NCBI RefSeq assembly: GCF_024139115.2
Contig: NC_085140.1
Location: 47,834,180-47,898,179 of the forward strand
Direction: 5' to 3'
DNA: 64,000 nucleotides
Source: Armigeres subalbatus
Taxonomy: Eukaryota > Arthropoda > Insecta > Diptera > Culicidae
The position numbers were made by a program, and so were the translations under genes. Below, piece by piece: positions 42,321 through 53,366 of this stretch (its first letter is position 1; each line of letters starts with the position of its first letter). The notes under the pieces are model-generated. The model searched no databases, was not told where the DNA came from, and saw only the letters and a program-made list of their open reading frames with translations.

Positions 42321-44254
42321 TGCGATCGAGGTGAAGATCGAGAGCAATCGTTACGTCAAAAGTAGGCTAGGCAAAGCATAGCTCATCGAATCCGATTGAC
42401 AGTTCATGATCGAGAGGATGCTCGACTTTGAACAGATGTCAGAAGTTATTGGATTGGTGTATGTTGAACAAGATGTCAATATGAATGCATGTTCATAAGA
42501 AAAAATGGCAAGCATTCGTCTTCAGAGTAACCCTGATTTGTGGATAATGTTCAATAATTCAGATGTGGATTAGCTTCTACATAAAATTCAGTACAAAAAA
42601 AAATGATGATTATAATTTAAATATGATTAGAATTTGTTTTGGCTCCATGTGATTGTTTACTTGTATGGCATGGATTCAGGAGTAACATTGAAATCAATTT
42701 GCGGGAGAAAAAATTCTATTCAATATTTTTGATAGTTGGCATTATTTTAGTCATAACCATTTTCAAGGGCATTTTTCCACCGTGAAATTGCATAAAATCT
42801 GAATAACATTGATATTATTCACATGAAAAAATGTAGTGATGTTCAGTTCACGGGAAACTCATGGGGGCGAGACGTCTTTTAGCTGACAGCCCTTATGGAA
42901 CAATGCACCACGTATGTGTCGGCGAATCTCATTCTGGTAAGGAAAAGTAGGGCGTGGAAGCGCGCGGTACATTGTAGGCTATTGCTGCTAGGCCGTTTTT
43001 ACTCGCCAAAACGTTTTATATTTCATTTTTGTCTATATTACCTTATCGTATGAATAAATATGAGAAAATACCTAAACTACGATTTGCCTTAAGGGTGTTA
43101 TGAGGTAACTATAATTAGTTGAGTACTATTATAATAAGAGATTGGCGAACATGCCACTTTGAGATCAAACGGACATCGATCTGCGTTATCAATCAAGTTT
43201 ATATTTTTTATGATGTGCATCTACGAAAAGCTCAAGTTGTTCAAAGTGTCCTTTTAGTGTTTACCATTGCCACGTTGCCATTTTCCCAGTTTTTTACTCA
43301 CTGATCTCTGGTTCAAGCAAAGACTAGGGGGTGGTCTTTGGTTGAAGTGTTACTATTGTGGACTGCTGTCGTTAATAGTTAACAGAAATAAATCATTGTT
43401 GATGTCTAGAAATGATTGCATGGTGACGCACTTTAGTTTCGGCTGAATACATCTCTAGAGAGTTACTTAGGACCTTTGTTTTATATTGTAATTTATATTA
43501 ACGGTGATTACGATCACATTCATGTACGCCACATTATGCGGGTGACCTGAAAATTTATTGTGTTTTTAAACTTTGAACTGCTGTTCAGTTAATGTTGACA
43601 TTGAGCTCTTCACATCGTGGTGTCAGATAGACGTAATGCATAATCATATTACCCTTGCCCACTCACCGATCAGATTTGACTACTCGATGAACTAGTCACC
43701 TCTAAACAAGGGATCCATTAAAAGTTCACGGCGTCATCTTGGGCATTACTCTTTGATTCAACGAGTAAGAGAAGTTTGGTCAATATGCGCTCCCGATTTT
43801 ATCACCACCCTTTCATGAATTATGGGGTGATAAAATAGGAAATGTGACAAAATCGATTTTTTTTTCGATTTTTAATTTGTTTCACAAATATGAATCAGTT
43901 TTTACCTTGGAAAGGCAAAATATCTCAACGGAACCCGTATTTTTGTCGAAAAGGGTTACTAAATGCTTGACAGGTACTCAGAAATGTTTATTAATTAACC
44001 ACAGGCGGTGAAAGTTATTTCGTGAAAATCTTTGTGGTTTGCTGTATTTACAAAAATAAAAAGAACGACCACAATTTTTTTTTAAACTTGGGGTTATAAC
44101 GTGTTAAAATCAGGGGTAGACAAAATCGAGGAGTGACAATACTGAAATAGTCACACTCTTTTGCATAAGATTAATCTCGGTCTTATACTTTAAGGTAGTC
44201 AATGTTTTAAAGTGATTATAATAAAGTGAAAATGTATTTTGTGTATAAAGAAAG
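42321..44254. other. AT-rich non-coding stretch
   Basis: No gene, array or transposon ends are recognised. Confidence 0.4.
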
Positions 44255-45440
44255 GGGAAGGGTCGCTTGACCGAAACCCATTCGGCCGAGAGCCATTTGG
44301 CCAAACAAACCATTACACAGTGGCTAAAATCGTGTTTTAGCGCGTTTATTTGATAGTACTTTTATTATGAAATTTAGCGTAATGGTGTCCTCGAGACATT
44401 TAATCAGTAAGTTAATGTGCTTATTTGGAGGTATTCACCTTACTGATTAATCCCCCTAAAAGTAAGATGAAAAATTATTTTTTTCCACTTCACAACATAC
44501 CTATAAGATTTGATTCTTCTTAAAAGTTGTAGCAAAAGATCTCCTGAAAAACTTTGTCGAAGACACGTAATCCCGTTACTTTTGGAGATTTCTTACGTTT
44601 TATGCTGACAACCCCATAAAAATGGATTTTTCATCATATCTTTTCGTTTTCATTTCTACATTTTTTTTTGCATGTTTGGCTATTGTGGCTTAAAAACTTG
44701 AAAAATAAAAAAGTTATAACAGTTATATTGGATTTTTTAATCATATTTGATTCAACTGCTACTTGACACCGGGCAAATTGTGGCAGTCAATCTCATACGG
44801 ATAACAAAGTACAAGTAATGAACTTTGAATTAATATCTGAACTGTAGAGTTGTAAGCGAATGTAAGTAGTGTTTCATCAAAAACCATTTTCTACTGTGCA
44901 AGGTAGAAATCAATCACCCACCATAGGGAGTTGATGAACCAATGCACCATGCGTCTCCATATGTTTGTATGCTTAATAAGCATTGCTCATACATCGAACA
45001 TGTTCAAAACTTGTTGGCATGAAATGCAATAAATCTCCAAAAGTAATGAAATTATGAACTTGGTATTTTTGACAAAGTTTTTCAGGAGAACTGTTGCTAC
45101 AACTCTCGCGAAGAGATATACCTTCCATGTTGTAAAGTGGAAAAAAAAATTTCATCTCACTTTTAGGGGGATTGATCATAAGGCTGAATACCTCCAAAGA
45201 ATCGCGTCGACTTACTGATAAAATGTCTCAAAGATGCCATTACACAAAATCACATAATAAAGGTACTATTTGATAAACGCGCTAAAAACACGATTTTAGC
45301 CACTGTGCATTAGTCCGAAAACCATCTGGCCGATTGTCATTTGGCCGAACGGGTCATCCGGCCAAACAGGTAATTTGGCCGAATAGGTCATTTGGCCGAA
45401 AAGGACATTTGGCCGAATAAGACATTCCCACAGACATTCC
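44255..45440. repeat. GGCCAAATG array interrupted by a TIR element
   Basis: 44255-44315 and 45308-45440 are units of ATTTGGCCGAAxAGGTC type in the same orientation; the TIR element at 44316-45307 splits them. Confidence 0.8.
44311..45312. mobile_element. Long-TIR DNA element, RSS-like CACAGTG ends, 5-bp target duplication
   Basis: The element is 44316-45307 (992 bp), flanked by CATTA on both sides (44311-44315, 45308-45312). Each end starts CACAGTGGCTAAAATCGTGT, and the two arms remain alignable for about 280 bp (arms include CCCCCTAAAAGT and CTCCTGAAAAACTTTGTC). The CACAGTG heptamer and 5-bp duplication fit the Transib superfamily, although the AT-rich target is not typical. There is no transposase frame. 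Confidence 0.75.
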
Positions 45441-45665
45441 CACATTCCCACTGGAACTTGGCCGGCTTTTCAACTTAGTATTCTATTAGCATTTCCTCAG
45501 TTATTAGTTGAAAGCTTTTCTATGCCCGCCATTGCATGAGTGTGTACCTTGTGTGGCAAGTACAATGGATACACTATGCCCAGGATGTCGAAAGATTTCC
45601 AACCCGAAAATATCTTAGACCGGACCGAGAATCGAACTCGCCATCTCCGGATTGGCAATCCTCCG
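45441..45665 (-). mobile_element. tRNA-derived SINE, relative of the Feilai type
   Basis: The - strand has a B-box-like GAGTTCGATTCTCGGTCCGG, then GTCTAAGATATTTTCGGG, AAATCTTTCGACATCCTGGG, and a 3' part AAGTTGAAAAGCCGGCCAAG then TTCCAGTGGGAATG. The layout is as in the SINE at 10221-10497 but the sequence is different. Confidence 0.65.
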
Positions 45666-45684
45666 CCTTTGGTCGCAAGACTAG

Positions 45685-45860
45685 AAAATTGAGGTAATAC
45701 TGGACGTGATTCCCTCTTTAAAAGTGGGCGCTTAGTCGAATTACGACAATTGTGGATGTGATCTCTTTTTTAAATGAAGTCGTGTGCTCGGCATAAGGCG
45801 ATGGTGAATGTGACTAAAAAGCTCACTCAAAACTAGACGCTTGCTCGGATTGAGACCACC
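45685..45860 (+). repeat. Minisatellite, about 55-bp unit, about 3 units
   Basis: Shares GGCGCTTAGTCGAATTACGA, GATGTGATCTCTTTTTTAAA and GTGCTCGGCATAAGGCGATG with the family at 32985-33260. Confidence 0.75.
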
Positions 45861-46103
45861 CTTTTCGGCGGAACCCTTTCAGACCCCAATAGAAAAATGG
45901 ATGTATAAAATCGCACAAAGGATAAAAGTGAACACTATATTCAGCAAAATTTCTTGAAATTAACTCCCCTACCAGAGAAAATATCCGGATTGGGCAATCA
46001 AGGCCCTACGACTACCTAGAACGTCATGAATACGGTGAAGCTACGACAGAGAAAATTTTAGGTGTATTGGCAGCGGATTGTATTATTTCAAAATAATATT
46101 TTT
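45861..46103. other. Short non-coding stretch
   Basis: Nothing recognised. Confidence 0.4.
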
Positions 46104-46494
46104 ATTCTAACCATCGCATGAATATTCAAAACATAGAATGACATAGTCATACGACTACTCCACGAAATCATTCATTCAACTGTCACTGAATATGTTTACT
46201 ATGTGCAGAAAAAAACATAATTAGCATTTTTTTATGTTGATTTTTACCGCTGAAAGTGCCTCGCGGATGAAAATCGGATTCAGTACTGTGTGATAAATCA
46301 CTTTACTCATTTGAAACGTGTTCAGATTTCAGATAATTTATCAATTTGTTAAATGTGCATAAACATTCAATGACTAATATTCAACTGAATTTGAATGTCC
46401 AGAGCCGACTATGAATCTGTCGGAAGTAAACTGACAAATGAAGAAAAATGGACTTCACTAAAAATTTTCGATTATTTTACACTCTGATTCTAAC
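46104..46494 (+). mobile_element. MITE with 8-bp target duplication, hAT-like
   Basis: The element is 46112-46486 (375 bp), flanked by ATTCTAAC (46104-46111, 46487-46494). Ends are CATCGCATGAATATTC and, inverted, CAGAGTGTAAAATAATCG; the inverted ends are very short. An inverted copy of high similarity lies at 52745-53118. Confidence 0.8.
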
Positions 46495-46695
46495 GTATCC
46501 GTAGTGTTACTGTGATGTATAATAAACTATTTTTCAACTTCCTAGGACGTATTAGGCCTACAGCTGCAAGCAAATCGTTTTTCGGTACTGAAAGCTGAAA
46601 TCATGGGCGTAGCCAAGGAGGGGCAGGGGGGAGGGGCGTCGCCCCCCCTAAATTGTGGAAAGATTGAACGGGCACTGAAATGAATTCCCTCAAAC

Positions 46696-47584
46696 ATGTG
46701 CACTTTACGATCCAATCATAGCATAGCATAGCATAGCATATGTGATTGTACAAATCGTGGGTGGCTATACAATGCTCAATTCAAGCTCCATCCGGAATAA
46801 GGGCGAATGTCGCAAGAGAAGACTCTCCCCGTCGACCCCCCCTCCCTTAAACAAAAGTGACAAGCAGCAGATCTCTCTGTGGTTTATCACTTCAGAACGA
46901 AAGAAAACAATGCGAACTTGCATTCTGAGGTGATAAACTGCAAAGAAACTCCCTGCCTGTCACTTTCATTCAAATGAGGGGAAGTCGACGAAGAGAACCC
47001 TCTCCCGCGACACCCGCCCCCTACCAGACAGAGCTTGAATTGAGCAATCTACTGTATATTGTCGCAAATTGGTACTTGGGATTAGTACCTTTTCCTATAC
47101 AGTAGCAGTTGTATACCTGGCCACGTCCTTACAATCACGGAAGGAAGGGAAGGAATGTCAGGTCAACATCTACTAGTGAAGATGCAGGGAACCCATACTA
47201 CCTTCATAGATGTCTCGGGAAGGAAAATTTGTGTTAGTGGGAAAGGTGAATAATAGGGAGCTCTATTCGACAATATAGAGCGTTTGTCAATAACAGTATA
47301 TGCTGTAAAAATAATAAAATATATTCATCAATTTACTTACGAACCGTCCTAAGAAAAAACAAAACAAAACACAAAATTTCGGCAAATCGCGCGATCGTTC
47401 TGCCGTCCGAAACAAGAGCCAACACGCACTGAACTAATTAACTTTATTACCGGCCGCGCAATGCAAAACACAAAATTTCGGCAAATCGCGCGGTCGTTCT
47501 GCCGTCCGAAACAAGAGCCAACACGCACTGAACTAATTAACTTTATTACCGGCCGCGCAATGTGCACTTTACGATCCAATCATA
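46696..47584 (-). mobile_element. Retroposon with tandem 99-bp 5' units and (CATAG)n tail
   Basis: A 25-bp direct repeat (46696-46720 and 47560-47584, starting ATGTGCACTTTACGATCC) flanks 46721-47559. The CATAG repeat at 46717-46740 is the 3' tail, so the element runs on the - strand. At its 5' end two near-identical 99-bp units (47365-47463, 47464-47559) each contain TTAGTTCAGTGCGTG, an arthropod initiator-like motif, and GGACG about 24 nt later, as in internal promoters of non-LTR elements. An inner 16-bp inverted pair TGCTCAATTCAAGCTC lies at about 46772 and 47035. There is no coding frame. Confidence 0.75.
47365..47559 (-). promoter_or_regulatory. Two 99-bp tandem promoter-like units
   Basis: The copies differ at very few bases (for example CGCGATCG versus CGCGGTCG). 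Tandem 5' units carrying initiator-type promoters are known in several non-LTR retrotransposons. The 33-residue repeat seen on translation is only a result of the unit length being a multiple of three. Confidence 0.55.
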
Positions 47585-50500
47585 TACAGAAATAGGTGGT
47601 TGAAATTCAAAAAAATCCCAAAACTTATTAGGGCATCCAGGATCCATAATATATGAAAGTTCAAAACAACTCGAAACATTTCGGGCTCAAAAATTCTCCT
47701 TGAAATCCATTTAGAAGCTCCCCTGGGAACTTCTAAATTCCACCGGAAAGTTATCCACAAATTCCTCTGAAAATCGTTCGAAAATCCTTCTCATGTAATT
47801 GTAATTCCTCCTTATCTAGAAACCCCCCACTAATTTTTTTTAGCAAATTCACGAGGAAATTCCTTGAAGATATCTTTTCTTCGCTCCAAGATTTACTTCT
47901 AGATATTTCTTCGGCTATTCTCTCTTCAGGAAGAATCCGGCATTTCCTTTAGGCATTTATTCGAGAGTTCCGTCAAGAATACATGTTACATTCCGCACAT
48001 CATTGCATAATACTCACCCCTAGCTATAAATCAACCAATTTAGATGTGTAAGGAATAACAACAAAACCTCTTGTTTAGCGAGTGTGGAGGTTCTGTTGGC
48101 AAGGAGGCAATCGGCTTCAGACAAATCACCGAAATTGTGAGTTATACATTATTTCTAAATATGTAAATAACTATCAATAAATATATTATTTCAGCTTTTT
48201 AGCTAATGAATTACAAATATGTTTTTTTATTTGCTGTAAGCATCATCGGTTCGAAGCCACCAGCCAATACCTCCCGCAACAATACATGCGGAATTTCTCC
48301 CCAAAATTCTACCAGAAGTTTCTTCAAAAATTTATGACGGAAATCCTCCGATATAGCTCCATAATTTCACTTGTAAATCTATAAGAAATTCCTTCGGAAA
48401 TTCTTCTAGGAACTTCTCCGGGCATTCCTCTCGGAACTCTTCCTTTAATTCCTACGGGATTACTTCCAGGAAATTTTCCGGGAAAACCTCCAAACATTCA
48501 ATAGCGAAATCATCTAGCATTCCAATCTGGAATTCTTTTGGCAATTACTTCAGAATATCCTTCAAGAAATTCTCTAGAAATATCTTCATGAATTTCTCCT
48601 GGAATTCGTCCAAGTATTTCCCCAGAAATTCTTACAGGTATTTTTTTCGGGAGTTTCTTCAGGTACTCCAGGAATTCCTTCAGGAATTTCTCCGGGAGAT
48701 TTTCCGCGGAAGTGTACTAGAATTCGTTCCGGACTTCACTCGGAATTTACTCGGATATCTGCCAAGAGTTCTTCCAGAAATTTCTTCGGAACAATCCGCA
48801 GAGATTTTCTTCAGCAATTAATCTGGGAATATAGAATCAGGATTTCATCTGGGAATTTCTGCATTAATTCCTCCTGGTATTTTTCTGGGAATTCCTTCAG
48901 ATATTTTTTCGGAAATTCCTTTAGGAACTTCTCTAAGAATTATTTCAGCACTTCCATGTGGGAGTTCCTTCGGAAGCGCTTGTGGGAGTTCCTCAGGGAG
49001 TTCTTCCAGGATTTTTCCAAGAAATTCTCCGGTAATACCTCCAGGAACTTTACAGAGAATTCCTGGACGATATTTGGCAAGAATTTCACGGGAAATGGGA
49101 TTTTGGAAGTTCCTTCAGAAATATTTTTTCTCTTCCTCTAGGGTATTCCAGTGGATGTTCCTCTGAAGTTTCACCAGTAGTTTCTTTCGGGAATTCATTC
49201 AGGCTTTCTTCCAGGAATAAATTTAGCATTTCTTTAGGCATTTATCTACAAATTCCTGCAGAAATTTCTCGGAGAATTTCTCTGGGAGTTCTTACGGGAA
49301 TTCCTCCGGGAGGTTCTTTAAAGAATTGTTCCAGGAGTTACTCCTGGAATTCTTACGGAAGTTCCTTTGGGTTCATCCTAGATTTCTTACGAGAGTTCCT
49401 CCAGGATTTCCTACGGAAATTCTTCCTGTAGTTCTTCAATAAATTCCTCAAAAAGTTCCACCGGCAGTTCCTCCGAGAATTCCTCGGATAATTTCTCCGG
49501 AAATTCCAATAGAAAATCCCCCGGGAGTTCCTCCGGAAATTACTCTGGGAGTTCCTCCGGGAGTTTCTTTTCAGAGAAACACCCGGAGAAACTGCAGGTG
49601 AAACTCCCGGAGAGATTCTCGTAGAAACTGCTGGTGGATCTCCCGGAGGAATTCCCGAAGGAACTTCTCTAAGCTCCCGTAAGATCTTCCGGAGGAATTT
49701 CAGGAGGAACTCCTGGAAGAATTCCTAGAGGACCTCCCGGATGAGCTCCCAGAGAAACTATCGGAAGAACTTCAAGAGGAATTTCCAGCTTAATTTCTGA
49801 AGAAAGCCTAAATGATTTCCTGAAAAAAAGCCTGAATAATTTCCTGAAATAGCTTCTGGTGGAACTCCCGGAGGAATTTCCGGAGAAACTTCCGGATGAA
49901 TTGCTGGTGGAATTCCCGGAGGAACTCTCGAAGGAATTTTCTGGAAGAATTTCTGAAGAAACTCCCGGCAGAATTTCTGAAGGAACCCCGGGGAAACTAC
50001 CAGAAGCATTCTCGGAAACAAGAGAATTCATTTTATAGCCAGACATATCTCATCTAGCTGAAACCTTTGTTAGGGAAATTCTCGGAGGAACTTCTGGTGG
50101 AAAATCTATATAAATTCCTGAAGAAGCCTAAATAAATTCCAATTCTGCCGAAATTCCCAGAAGAATTTTCAGAGGAACTGCCGATAGAACTACCGGAATA
50201 ATTCTCGAAGAAAATCCTAGAGAAATTCTTGGCGGAAATGTCAGTGGAACTCCTGGAAGAATTTCAGGAGGAATTTTCGGAGAAGCTCCTGGAGGATCTC
50301 CCAGTGGAAATCTTGAAGTTTCCACCGGAATTCTTTCAGGATTTCATTGCGAATTAATCTAGGAGCTCCTCCGAAAATTCCATTGTTGATTTCATTCCTG
50401 GAGAAATTCTTTGAAATTTTCACAAGAAATTATTCGAAACAATTCACGGAAAATTTTATGGAATTTTTTTCTTGGAGTAAATAATGATGGAATTTTCGGA

Positions 50501-50640
50501 TCAATTCTCGGCAAAATTTATGGTGGAACTCCTGAAGACACTGCCGAAGAAGTTGCTGGAGGCATTCCTAAAGAATCCCTGATAGAATTTCGGATATAAT
50601 GCCAGGAGCAATTGTCGAAGGAATTCCTGGAGAAAGCTTG
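47585..50640. repeat. Degenerate GGAATTTCCTCCGGGAATTCC arrays, two orientations
   Basis: About 3 kb of 25-33 bp units. To about 49560 they read mostly GGAATTCCTTCGGGAGTTTC; from there to about 50350 they read mostly in reverse (GGAGGAACTCCCGGAGAAAT), so the array forms a giant inverted repeat centred near 49570. An unrelated block with ATAAATCAACC lies at 47990-48240. The proline/serine-rich frames are by-products. Confidence 0.8.
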
Positions 50641-51039
50641 CATATTGATTTTTCTGCCTATTTTATAATAAATATTATTTCAGAGAGGATTTGTTTAGAA
50701 ATTCAGATGTATGGTTCTAGTTTTCTTAAACTTATGGAAGAATGCAGGATTTTTATAATAATTGTTATAGCCGATTTAATATTCTTTCTGAATACTAAGT
50801 TCATTAATATTTTTCTAACTTTATTTAAAAAATCTGATGAGCAATAAATCACGCATTTTTAAATCCATTATAGTTTTAATCATTATTGTTTCGATTTGGT
50901 TTGGATTTGGTTTCATGTGTTAATATTCATGTGTTTTTATTAAACTACTATAAAACTACGATTTAGAAGACCAAAAAAGTTGCCCCCCCCCCCCCCTTCT
51001 CGAAATCCTGGCTAAGCCCATGGCTGAAATATGCATTTA

Positions 51040-51590
51040 ATTATATCTATTATACCTTCTGGGAGGACGAAGGATATCGTAGGATAGTTTTTAGCTATTT
51101 TGGGTAATCCAAACAGTTCTTGAGTTCGAGACTTGAGATCTAAAGCTGCTTAGAAGCTCTTTTCGGTACTAAAAGCTTCAATATCTGTTCAAATGCATCC
51201 ATTACACTTCCCTGGAGGTCAACAGATATCGTAAGATAGCTTTAAGATATTCTGGGCAATCCAAACTGTCGTTGAGTTCGCGACATGTCCCTTGATCTTC
51301 AGGAATGTATTATTGATATGGTTGAATGCATATCCAAGCTTGAAGCGACGAAAAAAGCTGTAGATCACAAGTTCTGAACTTAAGGACAGTTTGGATGACC
51401 TAGGATATCCCAAAATCATCTGACCATGTCCATTGATTTTAGGAATATGTTACGGATATGGTTGAATCCATATCCAAGCTCTTAGAGTGACGAAAAAAGC
51501 TTGCATGGTAATTGTAGATCGTAAGTTCCGGAGTCAAGGACAGTTTGGATAATCTAGTACATCTCGAAAAATATTTTTAACTTGTTTTGT
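51040..51590 (+). repeat. Degenerate tandem repeat, about 130-170 bp unit
   Basis: Phrases CTTTTCGGTACTAAAAGCTT, GGATATCGTAGGATAGTTTT, AATCCAAACAGTTCTTGAG, ATGGTTGAATCCATATCCA and GGACAGTTTGGATAATCTAG recur two to three times. The flank 46561-46600 left of the 4.4-kb element is part of the same repeat. Confidence 0.6.
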
Positions 51591-51679
51591 CAATTCATAA
51601 TCACGAAAACAAATGGAACATATCAAATTTACTGCGTAATACCGTTTAGAAAAAATTGGGCTTGAAAGGGTTAAAGTAG

Positions 51680-51930
51680 TCGTTCACCCACAATAAGGCA
51701 ATGGTGGATTTTACCCCTTTCTCAAAAATTAAAGTGATTCATTTTATGGAGATAGAAGTTTGTCCAGAATACGGCAATGGTAGATCTGATTCTTGAAGTA
51801 AGGTAGTAAATTTAATCCCGGGCGTTGGCCCAGGTAAGGCAATGGTGGATGTGATTCCTTCTAGCCTGGATTGAGGCAATCTAAGTTTTAGTCCATTCTT
51901 CAAAAATAGGTGTTTGTCCGGAATCATGCA
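51680..51930 (+). repeat. Minisatellite, 52-55 bp unit, about 4 units
   Basis: Units contain ACAATAAGGCAATGGTGG, GTCCAGAATACGGCAATGGT, GGCCCAGGTAAGGCAATGGT and GTGATTCCTTCT. It is the fourth locus of this family in the window and lies immediately before a TTCTCAC array. Confidence 0.75.
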
Positions 51931-51949
51931 AGGGAAAACAAGATTTTTA

Positions 51950-52250
51950 GTGAGACATTTCACTTCTCACTCTTCATTTCTCACTTATCACTGTAAAAAG
52001 TGAGAAGAAAGAAATGAGGAGTGAGAAGTGGGACGTCTCACTACTCACTTCTCATTTCTCACTGCTCACTGTAAAAAGTGAGAAGCGAAAAGTGAGAAAT
52101 GAGGAGTGAGAAGTGGGACATCTCACTACGCACTTCTCACTTCACATTTCTCACCGCTCATTGTAAACAGCGAGAAGTGAGTAGTGAGATGTTTCACTTC
52201 TCACTCCTCATTTCTCACTTTTTACAGTGAGCAGTGAGAAATGAGGAGAG
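51950..52250. repeat. TTCTCAC/GTGAGAA array with alternating orientation
   Basis: At least eight alternating blocks of ACTTCTCATTTCTCACT and GTGAGAAATGAGGAGTGAG, joined by GGGACGTCTCAC turns. It could fold into a series of hairpins. Confidence 0.85.
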
Positions 52251-52440
52251 TGCCTCCAAGAAGAACAGTTTTGTCAGTCGTCATAAAGCAGCCGTATCGG
52301 TGAGGCGCGTTCCCCAAAAAGCAACCGTACGGACTGCGCTTCTAACGCCTGAGAAAGGATTGGTGGAGGGGTCGAGAATCGAACACATGACCATTCGCCT
52401 ATAAGGCGAACGTGTAGTCAACTACGCTACGGGACCCCCC
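52251..52440 (-). mobile_element. tRNA-derived SINE
   Basis: On the - strand the tRNA-like head (52440-52365) has GGTCCCGTAGCGTAGTTGAC (A box), the anticodon arm TTCGC CTTATAG GCGAA, the B box TGTTCGATTCTCG, and ends pairing GGGGTC with GACCCC. The body continues AATCCTTTCTCAGGCGTTAG to TTTATGACGACTGAC and ends TTCTTCTTGGAGGCA. It is inserted at the edge of the TTCTCAC array. Confidence 0.75.
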
Positions 52441-52744
52441 CTGATGAGTTCGATTCTTGGCTATATTAACTGGTTAAGCTTTGAACGAGGATGAGTATTT
52501 GAAATGGCGTCACTCATCTTACAGCATACAGAATACAAGAATCTGCATCAAGAGATTTAAATAATGATAGCGATAGCGACTGAATTACTTCAAAGTTGAA
52601 TTTTGTAGGTCCAAGCAATTCCAATCCAACAATGCCCTAAACTACCGACAGACTGGAGACCATTCTGGCCATTAATCAACCCACTTCTTCTTAATACGGA
52701 TACGTCCAACCAGTATTCGGAATATCTGCCAATTGACTCCAGAA
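52441..52744. other. Non-coding stretch
   Basis: Nothing recognised. Confidence 0.4.
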
Positions 52745-53118
52745 CAGAGTGTAAAATAATCGAAAATTTTTAGTGAAGTCCATTTTTCTTCATTTGTCAG
52801 TTCACTTCCGACACATTCATAGTCGGCTCTGGACAGTCAATATTCAGTTGAATATAAGTCATTGAATATTTATGCACATTTTACAAATTGATAAATTATC
52901 TGAAATCTGTACACGTTTTAAATGAGTAAAGTGGTTTATCACACAGGACTGAATCTGATTTTCATCCGCGAGGCACTTTCAGCGGTAAACATCAACATAA
53001 GCAATGCTAATTACGTTTTTTCTGCACATAGTAAACACATTCAGTGACAGTCGAATGAATGATTTCGTGGAGTAGTCGTCTGACTATGTCATTCTATGTT
53101 TTGAATATTCATGCGATG
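52745..53118 (-). mobile_element. MITE, inverted copy of 46112-46486
   Basis: About 374 bp, closely matching the reverse complement of 46112-46486 over the full length (from CAGAGTGTAAAATAATCG to CATGCGATG). No target duplication can be seen. Confidence 0.8.
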
Positions 53119-53366
53119 TTTGTCAAAAGTCGGACCGAAGTTGCTTCATGAAGATGAATATTTTAAGCTCTGCTCCAGAATTCAATTTGTCTTATCAATA
53201 TGTCGATTCTGAAGGACTAATGGCGATTCTGGAGGTCATCCAATCCACTCCAAAGTAGGTTTTTTTTTGTACGTCTAGGTCCGATAGCACTTCAATCATC
53301 GACCAGCACATATTTTATTGGCCTAGCTAGATCCACTAGTGCGTCAATTCACAACTATTTATTTAT

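Larger units (their letters stand above)
46594..51030. mobile_element. 4.4-kb TIR element with 8-bp target duplication, filled with arrays
   Basis: The element is 46602-51022, flanked by GCTGAAAT (46594-46601, 51023-51030). Ends are CATGGGCGTAGCCA and, inverted, CATGGGCTTAGCCA, each followed by a G-rich tract. The 8-bp duplication suggests the hAT class or a similar one. The interior is a retroposon insertion (46721-47559), about 3 kb of GGAATTTCC-type arrays, and 50640-50950 of AT-rich DNA. There is no transposase frame. The surroundings on both sides belong to one degenerate tandem repeat (51040-51590), which supports a single insertion event. Confidence 0.75.

Noticed and set aside
47349..47579. 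Protein with a perfect 33-residue duplication
   Set aside because: The 99-bp unit is a multiple of three, so any frame repeats; the units look like promoter repeats of a retroposon.
49669..50046. 125-codon frame rich in proline, serine and glycine, collagen-like to the eye
   Set aside because: It is made of the GGAGGAACTCCCGG short repeat translated; the neighbouring frame is equally open.
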